From: Desulfosporosinus orientis DSM 765 | GTDB taxonomy: Bacteria; Bacillota; Desulfitobacteriia; Desulfitobacteriales; Desulfitobacteriaceae | Assembly (NCBI RefSeq): GCF_000235605.1 | Contig: NC_016584.1 | Coordinates: 2,406,001 to 2,470,000 of the forward strand | Direction of reading: 5' to 3' | DNA length: 64,000 bases | Part shown: positions 1 through 8,364 of the stretch, piece by piece | Layout of the letters: every line of letters starts with the position of its first letter | Numbering within the stretch: position 1 is the first letter of the stretch | Translations under genes and position numbers: made by a program | The notes under the pieces: generated by a model | The model's input: only the letters and a program-made list of their open reading frames with translations | Told to the model about the DNA's origin: nothing | Database searches by the model: none

Positions 1-587
1 GATATGAAAGGAGGGTATTTGCAACAAACAAAGACACAAGACCAAAGGGTCAACAAGCAAATACATTGCTGATTTTGATATGCCCGAATTTATTGGTCGT
101 GGATTTAATACAGTATAATTCTGATGACGAATGGTGGTTTAGAGGAAAAAAAGTAGAGTTTAACCACAATATGTTGCGGTTTTGAAGCAAAAAATGAGTA
201 ATAATCGGGCTGAAAAAGTGAATTTATTCGACCCGGTTTTTTTACCCGTTTTATAGATGACATCGGAGATATAGGGGATAATAACTATTATTTTACAGAT
301 ATGGATGGTGGTAGTATTTCCAATACTCTTCAACTCAATATGGTTACTTTTGGAACTTCCGAGATATCCTTGCCATTGGCATAGTTCCACACCAACAAAA
401 GATGTTTCATTAAAAAATCTTCATTTTTAATTCATTTAGTTTTAATTAAACCCATATAAAATACTTTATGTGAGCCGGACTGGATGGGTTGAGGATAACA
501 ATGCTTACTCACAAGCACTCTAATATTAGCATTGTATTAATCGTGATAATTCATTTTTAAAGTAGTGCCGTTAATCGGGGGTTGCTT
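1..587. other. Leading non-coding stretch with a dispersed repeat
   Basis: No convincing gene. A reading frame on the + strand closes at about 118 and another short one (ATG at 4, behind AAAGGAGGG-like bases) closes at 72; both look like fragments. Positions 122-232 are one copy of a dispersed repeat that recurs at about 4735-4830. The last 100 bases, A+T rich, should hold the promoter of the response regulator that follows, but I cannot place it with confidence. Confidence 0.5.
122..232. repeat. Dispersed repeat, copy A (about 110 bp)
   Basis: Shares GATGACGAAT, a GTGGT, an A-rich run, ACCACAATA, GTTG-GGTTTT, AAAATGAG and AATCG in the same order with copy B at 4735-4830, with small indels. 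It contains short inverted repeats around ACCACAAT. The function is unknown; it could be a miniature mobile element or a structured RNA. Confidence 0.6.
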
Positions 588-1268
588 ATGCGCATTCTAA
601 TCGTAGAAGACGAAAAACGAATTGCCTCATTTATAAAGCGGGGCTTGGAAGAAGAGGCTCACGCAGTTGATGTGGCTTATGATGGTGAAGAAGGTCTTAA
701 TTGGATAACAAGCTTCAATTATGATCTCATAATTATGGACATTCTCATGCCTAAAATGGATGGCATAACACTTTGCAGGACCATTAGGGAACAAGATATC
801 GATACTCCTGTCTTAATGCTGACAGCCAAGGATGCAGTTGATGACAGAGTTGAGGGATTGGATGCCGGAGCAGATGATTACCTTGTGAAACCTTTTGCCT
901 TTAAAGAGCTGCTTGCCAGAATCAGGGCCCTATCGAGGCGGTGGACAGATGGTAAAGGGAATACATTGGAGATTGGAGGCTTAAAATTAGACTTGGTCAC
1001 CCGTAGAACAGTTCGAGGCGGGAAGGAAATAGAACTGACCAACCGTGAGTTTGCTCTTTTAGAACTGCTCATGCGAAATACCGGTCATGTCCTCAGCCGG
1101 ACCATCATTGCGGAGCATATCTGGGATTACAATTTTTTAAACCAGTCCAATGTGGTTGATGTATATATCCGGCAGCTTCGCAGAAAAATAGACGAATCCT
1201 TTGAGGAGAAGTTGATTCAGACTGTTCGGGGTTCAGGTTATAAAATTCAGGGTGGTACTAACAAATGA
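588..1268 (+). CDS. OmpR-family response regulator
   Basis: DNA-binding response regulator of a two-component system, 226 residues. The receiver domain covers about 1-115, with the acidic pair E7/D8, phosphoacceptor D51 in the IIMDILMPKMDG segment and the conserved lysine in DDYLVKPF. The C-terminal winged-helix (Trans_reg_C) domain runs from about 130 to the end and finishes with the typical VRGSGYKI. I chose ATG 588 (MRILIVEDEK) rather than the TTG at 582, because GGGGG at 577-581 gives a proper ribosome site. The ATGA overlap with the sensor kinase downstream indicates translational coupling. The signal is unknown. Confidence 0.93.
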   Translation: MRILIVEDEKRIASFIKRGLEEEAHAVDVAYDGEEGLNWITSFNYDLIIMDILMPKMDGITLCRTIREQDIDTPVLMLTAKDAVDDRVEGLDAGADDYLVKPFAFKELLARIRALSRRWTDGKGNTLEIGGLKLDLVTRRTVRGGKEIELTNREFALLELLMRNTGHVLSRTIIAEHIWDYNFLNQSNVVDVYIRQLRRKIDESFEEKLIQTVRGSGYKIQGGTNK

Positions 1269-2656
1269 AAATAAAAAAGCCGGTAACTTTACGGTCCCGC
1301 CTTTCACTTTTTAATGCTGTTTTTATGTCTGCAATATTTCTGGTTGCGCTGGTTCTCGTTTATTTTGTTATGCGAAGCTGGATATATCATCAGGTGGACA
1401 GCTCTTTGACCGAAATGGCGAAACAGGTTTCAGCGGACATTGCTATAAATCATAACAAGATCATTTATCATGAAGAAATTCCTACTGTTAATCTGGAAAA
1501 ACAACGCCAATTTGTGCGCATAGTTGACAAAAAAATGCAGGTCCAGGGACACTGGGGGCCTGTTAATGAATTACCTGTGAATATCCGAAGTATTAGTAAT
1601 CCAGGATTTCAGGATCAGACCAGAGTTAATGATGATGAGCCAATCAGGGTGTACACTTTGCCAATCAAAAATTCCGGTCAGGTTGTTGGTTTCGTGCAGA
1701 CCGGCCAATCACTCGAAACCATAGAAAATGTGCTGGACATGTTAATGGCGACTGTAGTAATATTGGCACCGCTGTTTTTTATAATTACCCTTTTAGCCAG
1801 CAGGTTGATAACCGGAAGAGCATTAGCTCCTATAGCTGGTATCGCAGCCGCTGCCGAAAGAATTACTGATCAGGAATTACACAGACGTTTGGACATTCCA
1901 GGGGATGATGAAGTTGCAAGGCTGGCTAGCTCACTGGATCGAATGCTGGACCGACTGGAAATTGCCGTTGAGGGATATAAACAGTTTACGGGGGATGCTT
2001 CCCATGAACTGAGAACGCCTTTTACTGTTATGAAAGGAGAAATATCCCTGGCTTTACAAAAAGACCGCAGCGCCACTTATTACAAAGAAGTGCTGGAAGG
2101 TATGGAAGAAGAAGTAGACCGGCTTATTCGCATGGTTGAGCAATTGTTGTTTTTAGCACGGGCAGATGGTGACAAAATTAAAAACCGTTTGGAAACAGTT
2201 AATCTATACGAAACCTTGGTACCTTTACTTGAACAAATGAATGTTTTAGCAGTGGCCAAGCATCAGCAGTTAAAATGGAATATCCCGGTTAACACTGATG
2301 CTTATACAGATTCAGATGCTATTCAGCAAATTCTGTGGAATCTATTGGACAATGCCATCAAATATACGCCTGACCACGGGGAAATTGAGGTTAACATTGA
2401 ACGACGCCCTGGTTGGGCTAGAATTCTGGTTAGTGACAACGGTAACGGTATATCGGAGGATCATTTGAAATTCATTTTTGACCGGTTTTACAGAGTTGAT
2501 AAAGGTAGAAGCCGTGAATTAGGTGGCACAGGGTTGGGACTAGCCATAGCTCAGAAACTAGCTCATCTGGTAGGCGGAAGTCTAAAAGTAAGCAGTGAGG
2601 TCGGCAATGGTACTATTTTTTCGCTGGAACTTCCATTAACTCCGGCAGCACCTTAA
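1265..2656 (+). CDS. Two-component sensor histidine kinase
   Basis: Membrane sensor kinase, 463 residues, partner of the preceding regulator. There is a membrane segment at about 17-37, an extracytoplasmic sensor of about 120 residues, and a second membrane segment at about 157-178. HAMP follows, then HisKA with phosphoacceptor H247 in DASHELRTP, then a HATPase domain with N-box NLLDNAIKYTP, the DNGNGI G1 box and GGTGLGLAI G2 box. The start overlaps the regulator by four bases. The pair is of the CusS/ArlS-like architecture; the ligand cannot be read from sequence. The DUF347 membrane protein 310 bases downstream is a possible target. Confidence 0.92.
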   Translation: MKIKKPVTLRSRLSLFNAVFMSAIFLVALVLVYFVMRSWIYHQVDSSLTEMAKQVSADIAINHNKIIYHEEIPTVNLEKQRQFVRIVDKKMQVQGHWGPVNELPVNIRSISNPGFQDQTRVNDDEPIRVYTLPIKNSGQVVGFVQTGQSLETIENVLDMLMATVVILAPLFFIITLLASRLITGRALAPIAGIAAAAERITDQELHRRLDIPGDDEVARLASSLDRMLDRLEIAVEGYKQFTGDASHELRTPFTVMKGEISLALQKDRSATYYKEVLEGMEEEVDRLIRMVEQLLFLARADGDKIKNRLETVNLYETLVPLLEQMNVLAVAKHQQLKWNIPVNTDAYTDSDAIQQILWNLLDNAIKYTPDHGEIEVNIERRPGWARILVSDNGNGISEDHLKFIFDRFYRVDKGRSRELGGTGLGLAIAQKLAHLVGGSLKVSSEVGNGTIFSLELPLTPAAP

Positions 2657-2685
2657 ATCCGTTCTGATTAGAGCGGATTTTTCTA
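2655..2685 (+). terminator. Intrinsic terminator after the two-component operon
   Basis: Stem AAATCCG/CGGATTT with a 12-base loop, followed by a T-rich run. It overlaps the kinase stop codon. Confidence 0.7.
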
Positions 2686-2707
2686 TTTTCATGGAAGGCC
2701 TAGATTT

Positions 2708-2723
2708 ATTAAGAAATCTTAAT
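2708..2723. promoter_or_regulatory. Short palindrome upstream of the DUF347 gene
   Basis: ATTAAGAAATCTTAAT is a perfect inverted repeat (ATTAAGA-AA-TCTTAAT) in the 311-base gap between the two-component operon and the DUF347 gene. It could be an operator. The rest of the gap (2657-2967) shows no gene. Confidence 0.3.
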
Positions 2724-2967
2724 TTTATTTTCATCTTGTCCTAATCTATGCAATGTATATTTTGTAAGGGGGCGTAAAGTTCCCGATTACTGCAAGCTCA
2801 GTAAACAACTTTTTTAGAAGGAGTGGGGGGCGACTTATGCAGTGAGGCAAATATTAATTTATTAAATTTCGAACAAAAATAGCATTTACTTAAGCTAATG
2901 ACACCTTAAATTCAAAAACGGAAGACAAATTGGAGAGGTAAGATAAAGAATTAAGGAGGGCTCATAA

Positions 2968-4569
2968 ATGGAACATAACGGTAGAAAACCATCCTTTTCC
3001 GGTGAAGTTGCGGCCACTAAATCATTTGGTCGGGATATGTTGTGCAAGGTCCCCGAAGTTACCATCTTTTTCTGGATAATAAAGGTTTTATGTACCACTG
3101 TCGGCGAAACATTCGCAGATTTCTTAAATATAAATCTAGGGTTTGGACTTACTCTGACCTCAATAATCATGGGTGCTGCATTCGCAATTGTATTGTTTAT
3201 TCAATTTCGAACTAAGAAGTATGTTCCCGGCATTTACTGGCTGACGGTTGTATTGATCAGTGTTTTTGGTACATTGGTAACCGATAACATGGTTGAAAAC
3301 ATGAATGTCAGATTGACAACAAGCGTTATCCTGTTCACAGTTCTTTTGGCAGCAACATTTGTGGGTTGGTTTTTAAGTGAAAAAACTCTCTCCATTCATT
3401 CAATATATACAGCAAAAAGAGAAGCATTTTACTGGTTGGCAATACTCTTCACATTCGCTCTCGGAACAGCAACGGGCGATTATGTGGCGGAGGAGCTGTC
3501 ATTAGGATATACTCTTACTGGATTTATAGTTCTTGCCATAATTGCCAGCACATTTATTGCTTGGAAGGTTTTTAAATTCGATTCCATTCTTACATTTTGG
3601 ATTGCCTATGTGCTTACCCGTCCGCTCGGCGCATCACTGGGAGATTACCTGTCGCAGCCCAAGAGTTTAGGCGGCTTGGGGCTTGGAGCAACAGTTACTA
3701 GCGTTATTTTCCTTTCTGCGATTTTGCTTGTAGTCCTATTCATATCGGTTTCGAAGATAGATAGAATTTTGAATGAAAAATCAAAAGCAGCAGAAAACCG
3801 AGCAACTTCAAAAAAGTTTATCGTGCAGATTGCTGCAATGACTTGCGTTTTTTTGGCCGCAGGGGCATTCATAGGGGTATATGCAAGCAGCCATAATAAG
3901 ACTATTGCAAACAAAAATGACTTAACCGGCGAGCTTGCCGGGTTTATCAGCACCGAAACGGATATGAGAGGTTATGTTGTTGCAAACGATTTTACAGATG
4001 CTCGCGCAAAAGCAGATAACCTCGAACACGATTGGGACTCGCAGGAAGGAACACTTCGTCCACAGAACCAAAGCCAATGGACGGCTATTGACAGCACATT
4101 TGATCAGGTGTTGACAAGCGTCAGAACAACCACCGATCCTGCAAAATGCAAATCAGTAATTGATAATTCACTTTCGGTGCTTGAACGGACAAATGCAGGC
4201 ACGCAAAATAATTCACCGACTTCAACCGATTCCAGTCAGCAAATATTTTCTCAGCCGGAAACTTCACAAAGTTCGCCGTCCGCCTCGACCAGTGTATCGC
4301 TCGGCGATTTGTCAAGCTTTATCAAAATTGAACAGGATACATTAGACCTTGTAAATAAAGGTGATTTGTCGAGTGCAAAAACACGTATTAAGGATTTGGA
4401 AACAGCATGGGATGATGCACAATCAACACTTCAACCAAAAGATTCTGTAAAATGGACTCAGATTGATGGCACAATCGATACTTTATTATCGGAGCTACGG
4501 GCAAGCAATCCTAGTCAATCCGGCTGCAAATCCGCTCTGGAAGCGTCAATTTCCGCAATGCAAAAATAG
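2968..4569 (+). CDS. DUF347 (COG4705) membrane protein with two C-terminal helical repeats
   Basis: The N-terminal half (about 20-265) is a multi-pass membrane region built of four DUF347-type repeats, each with a G-(T/A)-x-x-(T/G)-D/E-like signature such as TTVGETFAD, FGTLVTDNM, LGTATGDYV and LGASLGDYL. A further membrane segment at about 290-310 is followed by two similar extracytoplasmic repeats of about 85 residues (about 320-410 and 450-533). Both carry a W, a T-L-(R/Q)-P, then W-T-x-I-D and spaced leucines. A Ser/Thr/Gln-rich linker joins them. AAGGAGGG precedes ATG 2968. DUF347 proteins lack a settled role; the C-terminal tandem repeat is not part of the usual family. Confidence 0.8.
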   Translation: MEHNGRKPSFSGEVAATKSFGRDMLCKVPEVTIFFWIIKVLCTTVGETFADFLNINLGFGLTLTSIIMGAAFAIVLFIQFRTKKYVPGIYWLTVVLISVFGTLVTDNMVENMNVRLTTSVILFTVLLAATFVGWFLSEKTLSIHSIYTAKREAFYWLAILFTFALGTATGDYVAEELSLGYTLTGFIVLAIIASTFIAWKVFKFDSILTFWIAYVLTRPLGASLGDYLSQPKSLGGLGLGATVTSVIFLSAILLVVLFISVSKIDRILNEKSKAAENRATSKKFIVQIAAMTCVFLAAGAFIGVYASSHNKTIANKNDLTGELAGFISTETDMRGYVVANDFTDARAKADNLEHDWDSQEGTLRPQNQSQWTAIDSTFDQVLTSVRTTTDPAKCKSVIDNSLSVLERTNAGTQNNSPTSTDSSQQIFSQPETSQSSPSASTSVSLGDLSSFIKIEQDTLDLVNKGDLSSAKTRIKDLETAWDDAQSTLQPKDSVKWTQIDGTIDTLLSELRASNPSQSGCKSALEASISAMQK

Positions 4570-4592
4570 TATGATTTAATCAAAGTGTTACG

Positions 4593-4697
4593 CTAAGAAT
4601 TTTCTAACCGATAAATGGCAGAAATAATAATTGAAAACCAAGCGACTGTTTCTGAAAGATACCCCGCCGCCAAGGGGATACCATAGAAATATGGCAT
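4593..4697 (-). CDS. Possible small hydrophobic peptide
   Basis: A 34-residue reading frame, MPYFYGIPLAAGYLSE then a hydrophobic stretch WFSIIISAIY. On this strand GAGGAGAT sits about seven bases before the ATG, which is the main support. Repeat copy B lies directly upstream of it. There is no homology I recognise, so it may be chance. Confidence 0.25.
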   Translation of the reverse strand: MPYFYGIPLAAGYLSETVAWFSIIISAIYRLENS

Positions 4698-4734
4698 CTT
4701 TTTTATCTCCTCAAGGCATGTTGAGACGATAATA

Positions 4735-4830
4735 ATGATGACGAATTGTGGTCGAGAAAAAAAGGGTGTCTGACCACAATACGTTGTGGTTTTTGAGCCC
4801 AAAATGAGAAAAATCGAGGCAAAGAAGTGC
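4735..4830. repeat. Dispersed repeat, copy B
   Basis: Counterpart of 122-232. It contains ATTGTGGTC and GACCACAAT as an exact inverted repeat, and then a second GTTGTGGT followed by TTTTT, so ACCACAAT could pair either backwards or forwards. That resembles an alternative-hairpin (attenuator) layout, but no gene follows closely on the + strand. Confidence 0.6.
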
Positions 4831-4882
4831 AAATTTCAGCTTGATTTTTTGGTCAAAATTACAATATCATACAGGAAAATCT

Positions 4883-4919
4883 AAAGGCATCAGGACAGAA
4901 AATTCTGGTGCCTTTGTTT
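4883..4919 (+). terminator. Terminator-like hairpin
   Basis: AAAGGCATCAG pairs with CTGGTGCCTTT (one G-U) across an 11-base loop, followed by GTTTC. It lies 310 bases past the nearest + strand gene. The 4570-5044 gap otherwise holds only repeat B and the doubtful minus-strand peptide. Confidence 0.5.
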
Positions 4920-5044
4920 CTATATGTTGACCAGAAACAAGATTGTCTTTTTAGCAACTATCAAAGAGCAATATCATACAAGAATGAAGCTGAGACATCT
5001 GGTACACTGAATATCAAATAAATAATTAGGAAGGAGGTAAACTC

Positions 5045-5863
5045 TTGGCAAAAGAAATAAGAACAGTGAGATTTGATGTGGAACTAAAAATTGAAGCATA
5101 TCATTTTCAAGGGATTATGCAAAAATTCCCTAACCATTTTCATGAGTATTATGTAATTGGATTTATTGAAAACGGCAGGCGATATTTATCCTGTAAAAAC
5201 AAGGAGTATACCATAGAGCCTGGAGACTTATTACTGTTCAATCCCGGCGATAACCATACTTGCGAACAAATTGACGGTAAAACGCTGGATTATCGCTGTA
5301 TCAATATTCAACCGGAAATTATGAGTAAAGCAGTTTTTGAAATAACGGGAAGGGACTATCTGCCCTATTTTACAACACAGGTAGTATTTCATAGCGAATT
5401 GGTTTCACTATTAAGGGAACTGCATTTGGTGATTATGCAGGAAGAGCAGGATTTCAGAAAAGAAGAAATATTCTTTTTGCTTTTGGAGCAGTTAGTTGAA
5501 GAATATACAGAAGTGGAGATGCTGTCACTGAAATCCGAACAAAGCATGGAAGCCAAGGCCATCTGTGAGTTTTTAGAGAAAAACTACATGAAGAATATCA
5601 CTTTAGATGACTTAAGCAACCTAACAGGGTTGAGTAAGTATTATTTACTGCGCTCCTTTACCAAGCAAAAAGGAATCTCGCCCTACAGTTATTTGGAAAC
5701 AATACGCATCGATAAAGCAAAAAAACTGTTGGAGCAAGGCGTATTGCCGATTGATGTGGCATTGCAGACGGGTTTTACCGATCAAAGTCACTTTTCAAAT
5801 TTCTTTAAGAAATTTATTGGGCTGACGCCAAAGCAGTATATGAATATTTTTAAAGATATTTAA
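5045..5863 (+). CDS. AraC-family transcriptional regulator
   Basis: Protein of 272 residues with an N-terminal cupin-like sensor (about 15-140; FPNHFHEYYVIGFIENGRR, then EPGDLLLFNPGDNHTCE). A C-terminal AraC DNA-binding domain spans about 170-268, with two helix-turn-helix units: LDDLSNLTGLSKYYLLRSF and DVALQTGFTDQSHFSNFFKK, ending GLTPKQY. GGAGGT at 5035-5040 supports the TTG start. The EamA exporter follows 30 bases later, and the order suggests this regulator controls it in response to a small ligand. Confidence 0.92.
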   Translation: MAKEIRTVRFDVELKIEAYHFQGIMQKFPNHFHEYYVIGFIENGRRYLSCKNKEYTIEPGDLLLFNPGDNHTCEQIDGKTLDYRCINIQPEIMSKAVFEITGRDYLPYFTTQVVFHSELVSLLRELHLVIMQEEQDFRKEEIFFLLLEQLVEEYTEVEMLSLKSEQSMEAKAICEFLEKNYMKNITLDDLSNLTGLSKYYLLRSFTKQKGISPYSYLETIRIDKAKKLLEQGVLPIDVALQTGFTDQSHFSNFFKKFIGLTPKQYMNIFKDI

Positions 5864-5893
5864 AGTTAGAGATATTTACCAGAAAGGATTTTC

Positions 5894-6778
5894 ATGGACA
5901 GAAAAGAAGAGATTACTGGACATTTATTTGCTGTTATCACAATTGCTATTTGGGGGACCACTTTTATATCAACAAAGGTGCTTTTAAAGGCGATTTCCCC
6001 AATCGAAATACTGTTTTTGAGATTTACCATAGGATTGATTGTGCTGACACTTGTATACCCTCAAAGGCTTAAAATTAAGAAAAGAAAACAGGAATTGTAT
6101 TTTGTTGCGGCTGGCCTATGTGGTGTCACACTTTACTATTTATTGGAGAACATAGCCCTGACGTATACCTTTGCTTCCAATGTAGGTGTAATTATTTCCA
6201 TTGCCCCCTTTTTTACCGCTATCTTAGCACACCTGTTTTTAGATGGTGAGAAGTTGAAACCACAATTTTTAGTGGGCTTTCTTATCGCACTTGTAGGAAT
6301 TTTTCTGATTAGCTTTAATGGACACAGTGTTTTTAAGTTAAACCCATTCGGCGACATATTGGCTGTTTTAGCTGCCGCTGTATGGGCTGCCTATTCCATC
6401 TTATCAAAGAAAATCAGTGGGTTTCATTATAATACGATTCAAACAACACGCAGAATTTTCTTTTACGGACTGGTATTTATGTTACCTGCATTATTTATAT
6501 TTGGATTTAATCCAATCATTAACCTGCTGATTCAGCCTGTGAACTTATTTAACATATTATTCTTGGGTCTTGGTGCATCAGCACTTTGCTTTGTAACATG
6601 GAACTCAGCAGTTAAAATATTGGGTGCAGTAAAAACCAGTGTATATATTTATATGGTTCCTGTAATAACTGTTGTTACCTCCATCATCATATTGCAGGAA
6701 AAAATCACGAGTATTACAGTATTCGGAATTGTACTTACACTAGCAGGCCTGTTTATTTCTGAAAATAAGATTTTATAA
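5894..6778 (+). CDS. EamA/DMT-family transporter
   Basis: Integral membrane protein of 294 residues with about ten hydrophobic segments arranged as two EamA repeats (about 10-140 and 155-290). The first repeat has the typical WGTTFISTKVLL start and the second begins AVWAAYSILSKK. AGAAAGGA lies before ATG 5894. Drug/metabolite transporters export or import small metabolites; the substrate cannot be deduced. It is probably cotranscribed with the AraC gene upstream. Confidence 0.88.
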   Translation: MDRKEEITGHLFAVITIAIWGTTFISTKVLLKAISPIEILFLRFTIGLIVLTLVYPQRLKIKKRKQELYFVAAGLCGVTLYYLLENIALTYTFASNVGVIISIAPFFTAILAHLFLDGEKLKPQFLVGFLIALVGIFLISFNGHSVFKLNPFGDILAVLAAAVWAAYSILSKKISGFHYNTIQTTRRIFFYGLVFMLPALFIFGFNPIINLLIQPVNLFNILFLGLGASALCFVTWNSAVKILGAVKTSVYIYMVPVITVVTSIIILQEKITSITVFGIVLTLAGLFISENKIL

Positions 6779-6866
6779 AGACAAAAGGAGAACTCGAAAA
6801 TGAATGATTGCAATGCTAAAAGGCAATAAGGACATTTTAAATAATGTTTTAATATCAAGGTCACAA

Positions 6867-6888
6867 TTATGGTATAATAATACCATAA
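6867..6888. promoter_or_regulatory. Operator/promoter of the toxin-antitoxin operon
   Basis: TTATGGTAT-AATA-ATACCATAA is a perfect inverted repeat whose centre contains the probable -10 box TATAAT (6873-6878). It lies 16 bases before the antitoxin start. Antitoxins of this class usually repress their own promoter by binding such a site. Confidence 0.65.
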
Positions 6889-6903
6889 AGGAGCTGATAA
6901 TAG

Positions 6904-7164
6904 ATGCCGCGTATTATCCCGATTAAAGATTTAAAAAATACAAGCGAAATTTCTGAAATGTGCAAAGAAGCAACTGAGCCGATCTATATAACCAAAAACG
7001 GATATGGAGACATGGTCATTATGAGCGTAAAAATGTATGAAGAAAAACTATATATGCTTGATGTTTACAACAAATTAGCAGCAGCTGAAGCCCAGATAGC
7101 TATGGGGAAAGTACTGGACGGAGATGCGTCAATAAAAAGCATACGAGAAAAATACAATGTATAG
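6904..7164 (+). CDS. Phd/YefM-type antitoxin
   Basis: Protein of 86 residues. The N-terminus PRIIPIKDLKNTSEISEMC and the following EPIYITKNGYGDMVIMS are typical of the Phd/YefM DNA-binding domain; the acidic, helical C-terminus would wrap the toxin. AAGGAG precedes ATG 6904. It overlaps the toxin gene by eight bases. It neutralises the toxin and represses the operon through the palindrome just upstream. Confidence 0.9.
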   Translation: MPRIIPIKDLKNTSEISEMCKEATEPIYITKNGYGDMVIMSVKMYEEKLYMLDVYNKLAAAEAQIAMGKVLDGDASIKSIREKYNV

Positions 7165-7465
7165 GCTTGTAGTTACTGAATTTGCTAATGAAGACTTGGA
7201 CAATATCGTTTCGTATATCGCTGTACAGCTCGATAATCCCATGGTTGCAGCAGCTTTCTTGGATGAAGTTGAAAGATGCTATGGTTTTTTAAAAAGTAAT
7301 CCGCTTATGTATGAAAGATGCCATGACGTTCGTTTAGAAGCAGATGGTTATCGCAAGGCAACAATTAATAACTATGTTCTGGTTTATAAGGTGGATGAAA
7401 CGGCTAAAACGGTGATCATCTATAGGTTTTTCTATGGAGCGCAAAACTATATTCTATTAATATAG
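7157..7465 (+). CDS. RelE/ParE-family toxin
   Basis: Protein of 102 residues with the ParE/RelE fold pattern: an N-terminal strand (YRLVVTEFANEDL), a helical hairpin with IVSYIAVQLDNP and FLDEVERCYGFLKSNP, then the strand-rich end VRLEADGYRKATINNYVLVYKVDE and IIYRFFYGAQNY. The family acts either on DNA gyrase (ParE) or on ribosome-bound mRNA (RelE); which applies here is not clear from sequence. It is complete and coupled to the antitoxin. Confidence 0.9.
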   Translation: MYRLVVTEFANEDLDNIVSYIAVQLDNPMVAAAFLDEVERCYGFLKSNPLMYERCHDVRLEADGYRKATINNYVLVYKVDETAKTVIIYRFFYGAQNYILLI

Positions 7466-7530
7466 AAATAACTTATTTGCCCAGAACTTAACTATCGGCA
7501 ACTAGTACAGAAGAAAATGACTTTAAGCTT

Positions 7531-7911
7531 TTATTTACCATAAAAAGATGCCAGGGCAATGATAATTGCCCCACCGATTAACGAAATATTTTTCATAAAG
7601 TGCTGCATCTGATTGGTTTTCTCTTTTTTATTCTTAACACCCCAAAATTTGTGGCCGAAATAGGTTGCAGGTAGCAAAAACAGGATAATCATAATTGAAC
7701 CATACAGGCTGTAGGCGTGAAACACTATACCGATGCCACCTGCTACCGCCATTAAGCTCGAAGCAATTGCTGAAAACTTTGGAAAAGGTACACCTGAAGT
7801 GGACATAAGCTGAACAGTACCTTTATAATTTATTAACTGGGTGATACCACTGAAGATAAAAGTTAGCGCAAAGAAAATACGTCCGATTAAGAGTAGGATT
7901 AAGATAGTCAT
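7531..7911 (-). CDS. DoxX-family membrane protein
   Basis: Small membrane protein of 126 residues with four hydrophobic segments. It has the DoxX hallmarks LLIGRIFFALTFIFSGITQLINY near the N-terminus, GVPFP, and PATYFGHKFW. I prefer the ATG at 7911 (MTILIL) to that at 7935, because AGAGGTG lies eight bases before it. DoxX proteins are often linked to redox stress; there is no clear partner here. Confidence 0.85.
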   Translation of the reverse strand: MTILILLLIGRIFFALTFIFSGITQLINYKGTVQLMSTSGVPFPKFSAIASSLMAVAGGIGIVFHAYSLYGSIMIILFLLPATYFGHKFWGVKNKKEKTNQMQHFMKNISLIGGAIIIALASFYGK

Positions 7912-8364
7912 GAACTCTACACCTCTTACCAACATAGGCTGATATGCTCACTTTTAATAAAACAGGCTACGGTAAAGGAATATTTAACAAACTGAGTTAA
8001 TACATACATGTCAGTTGCCAATGGAACTATAAGTTAAGACAAAAGAGATGTGAAAGCCTGTGCTGGATCGGTAGGCCAGGCATTTCTTGAAGATTAGTAT
8101 ACCCTTTATTCGCGCAGACGTATTCAGTGGCTGGGGAAAGCTGCAGCATATTTAGTTCCTTAGATGGACAAGAAACAAGTTAAGGAAGAAAGCTCTGGCC
8201 CCTGAGAAAGTTTCAGGGCAGCGCTATGCTGCCTGGATTATGGAGACAATAGATGTACAAGCCCAGGAAGGTTCTCCCCCTTGCCGGGGTAATTCTATAA
8301 TTTCATCATTTCCGCCCATTATGCATCCTTCAACAGTGGCTAGTTTTCTTTCCGCATAACAGAT
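7912..8364. other. Gap without a recognisable gene
   Basis: I see no gene, hairpin or repeat that I can support. Short open stretches near 8170-8340 on the + strand read like coding debris but match nothing I know. Confidence 0.4.

Noticed and set aside
160-390. Minus-strand frame of 76 codons in the leading gap
   Set aside because: It crosses repeat A, has no ribosome site and no homology that I recognise.
878-1072. Minus-strand frame inside the response regulator
   Set aside because: Shadow of a clear gene on the other strand; the same holds for the other antisense frames in 35-45 kb, e.g. in the transhydroxylase gene.
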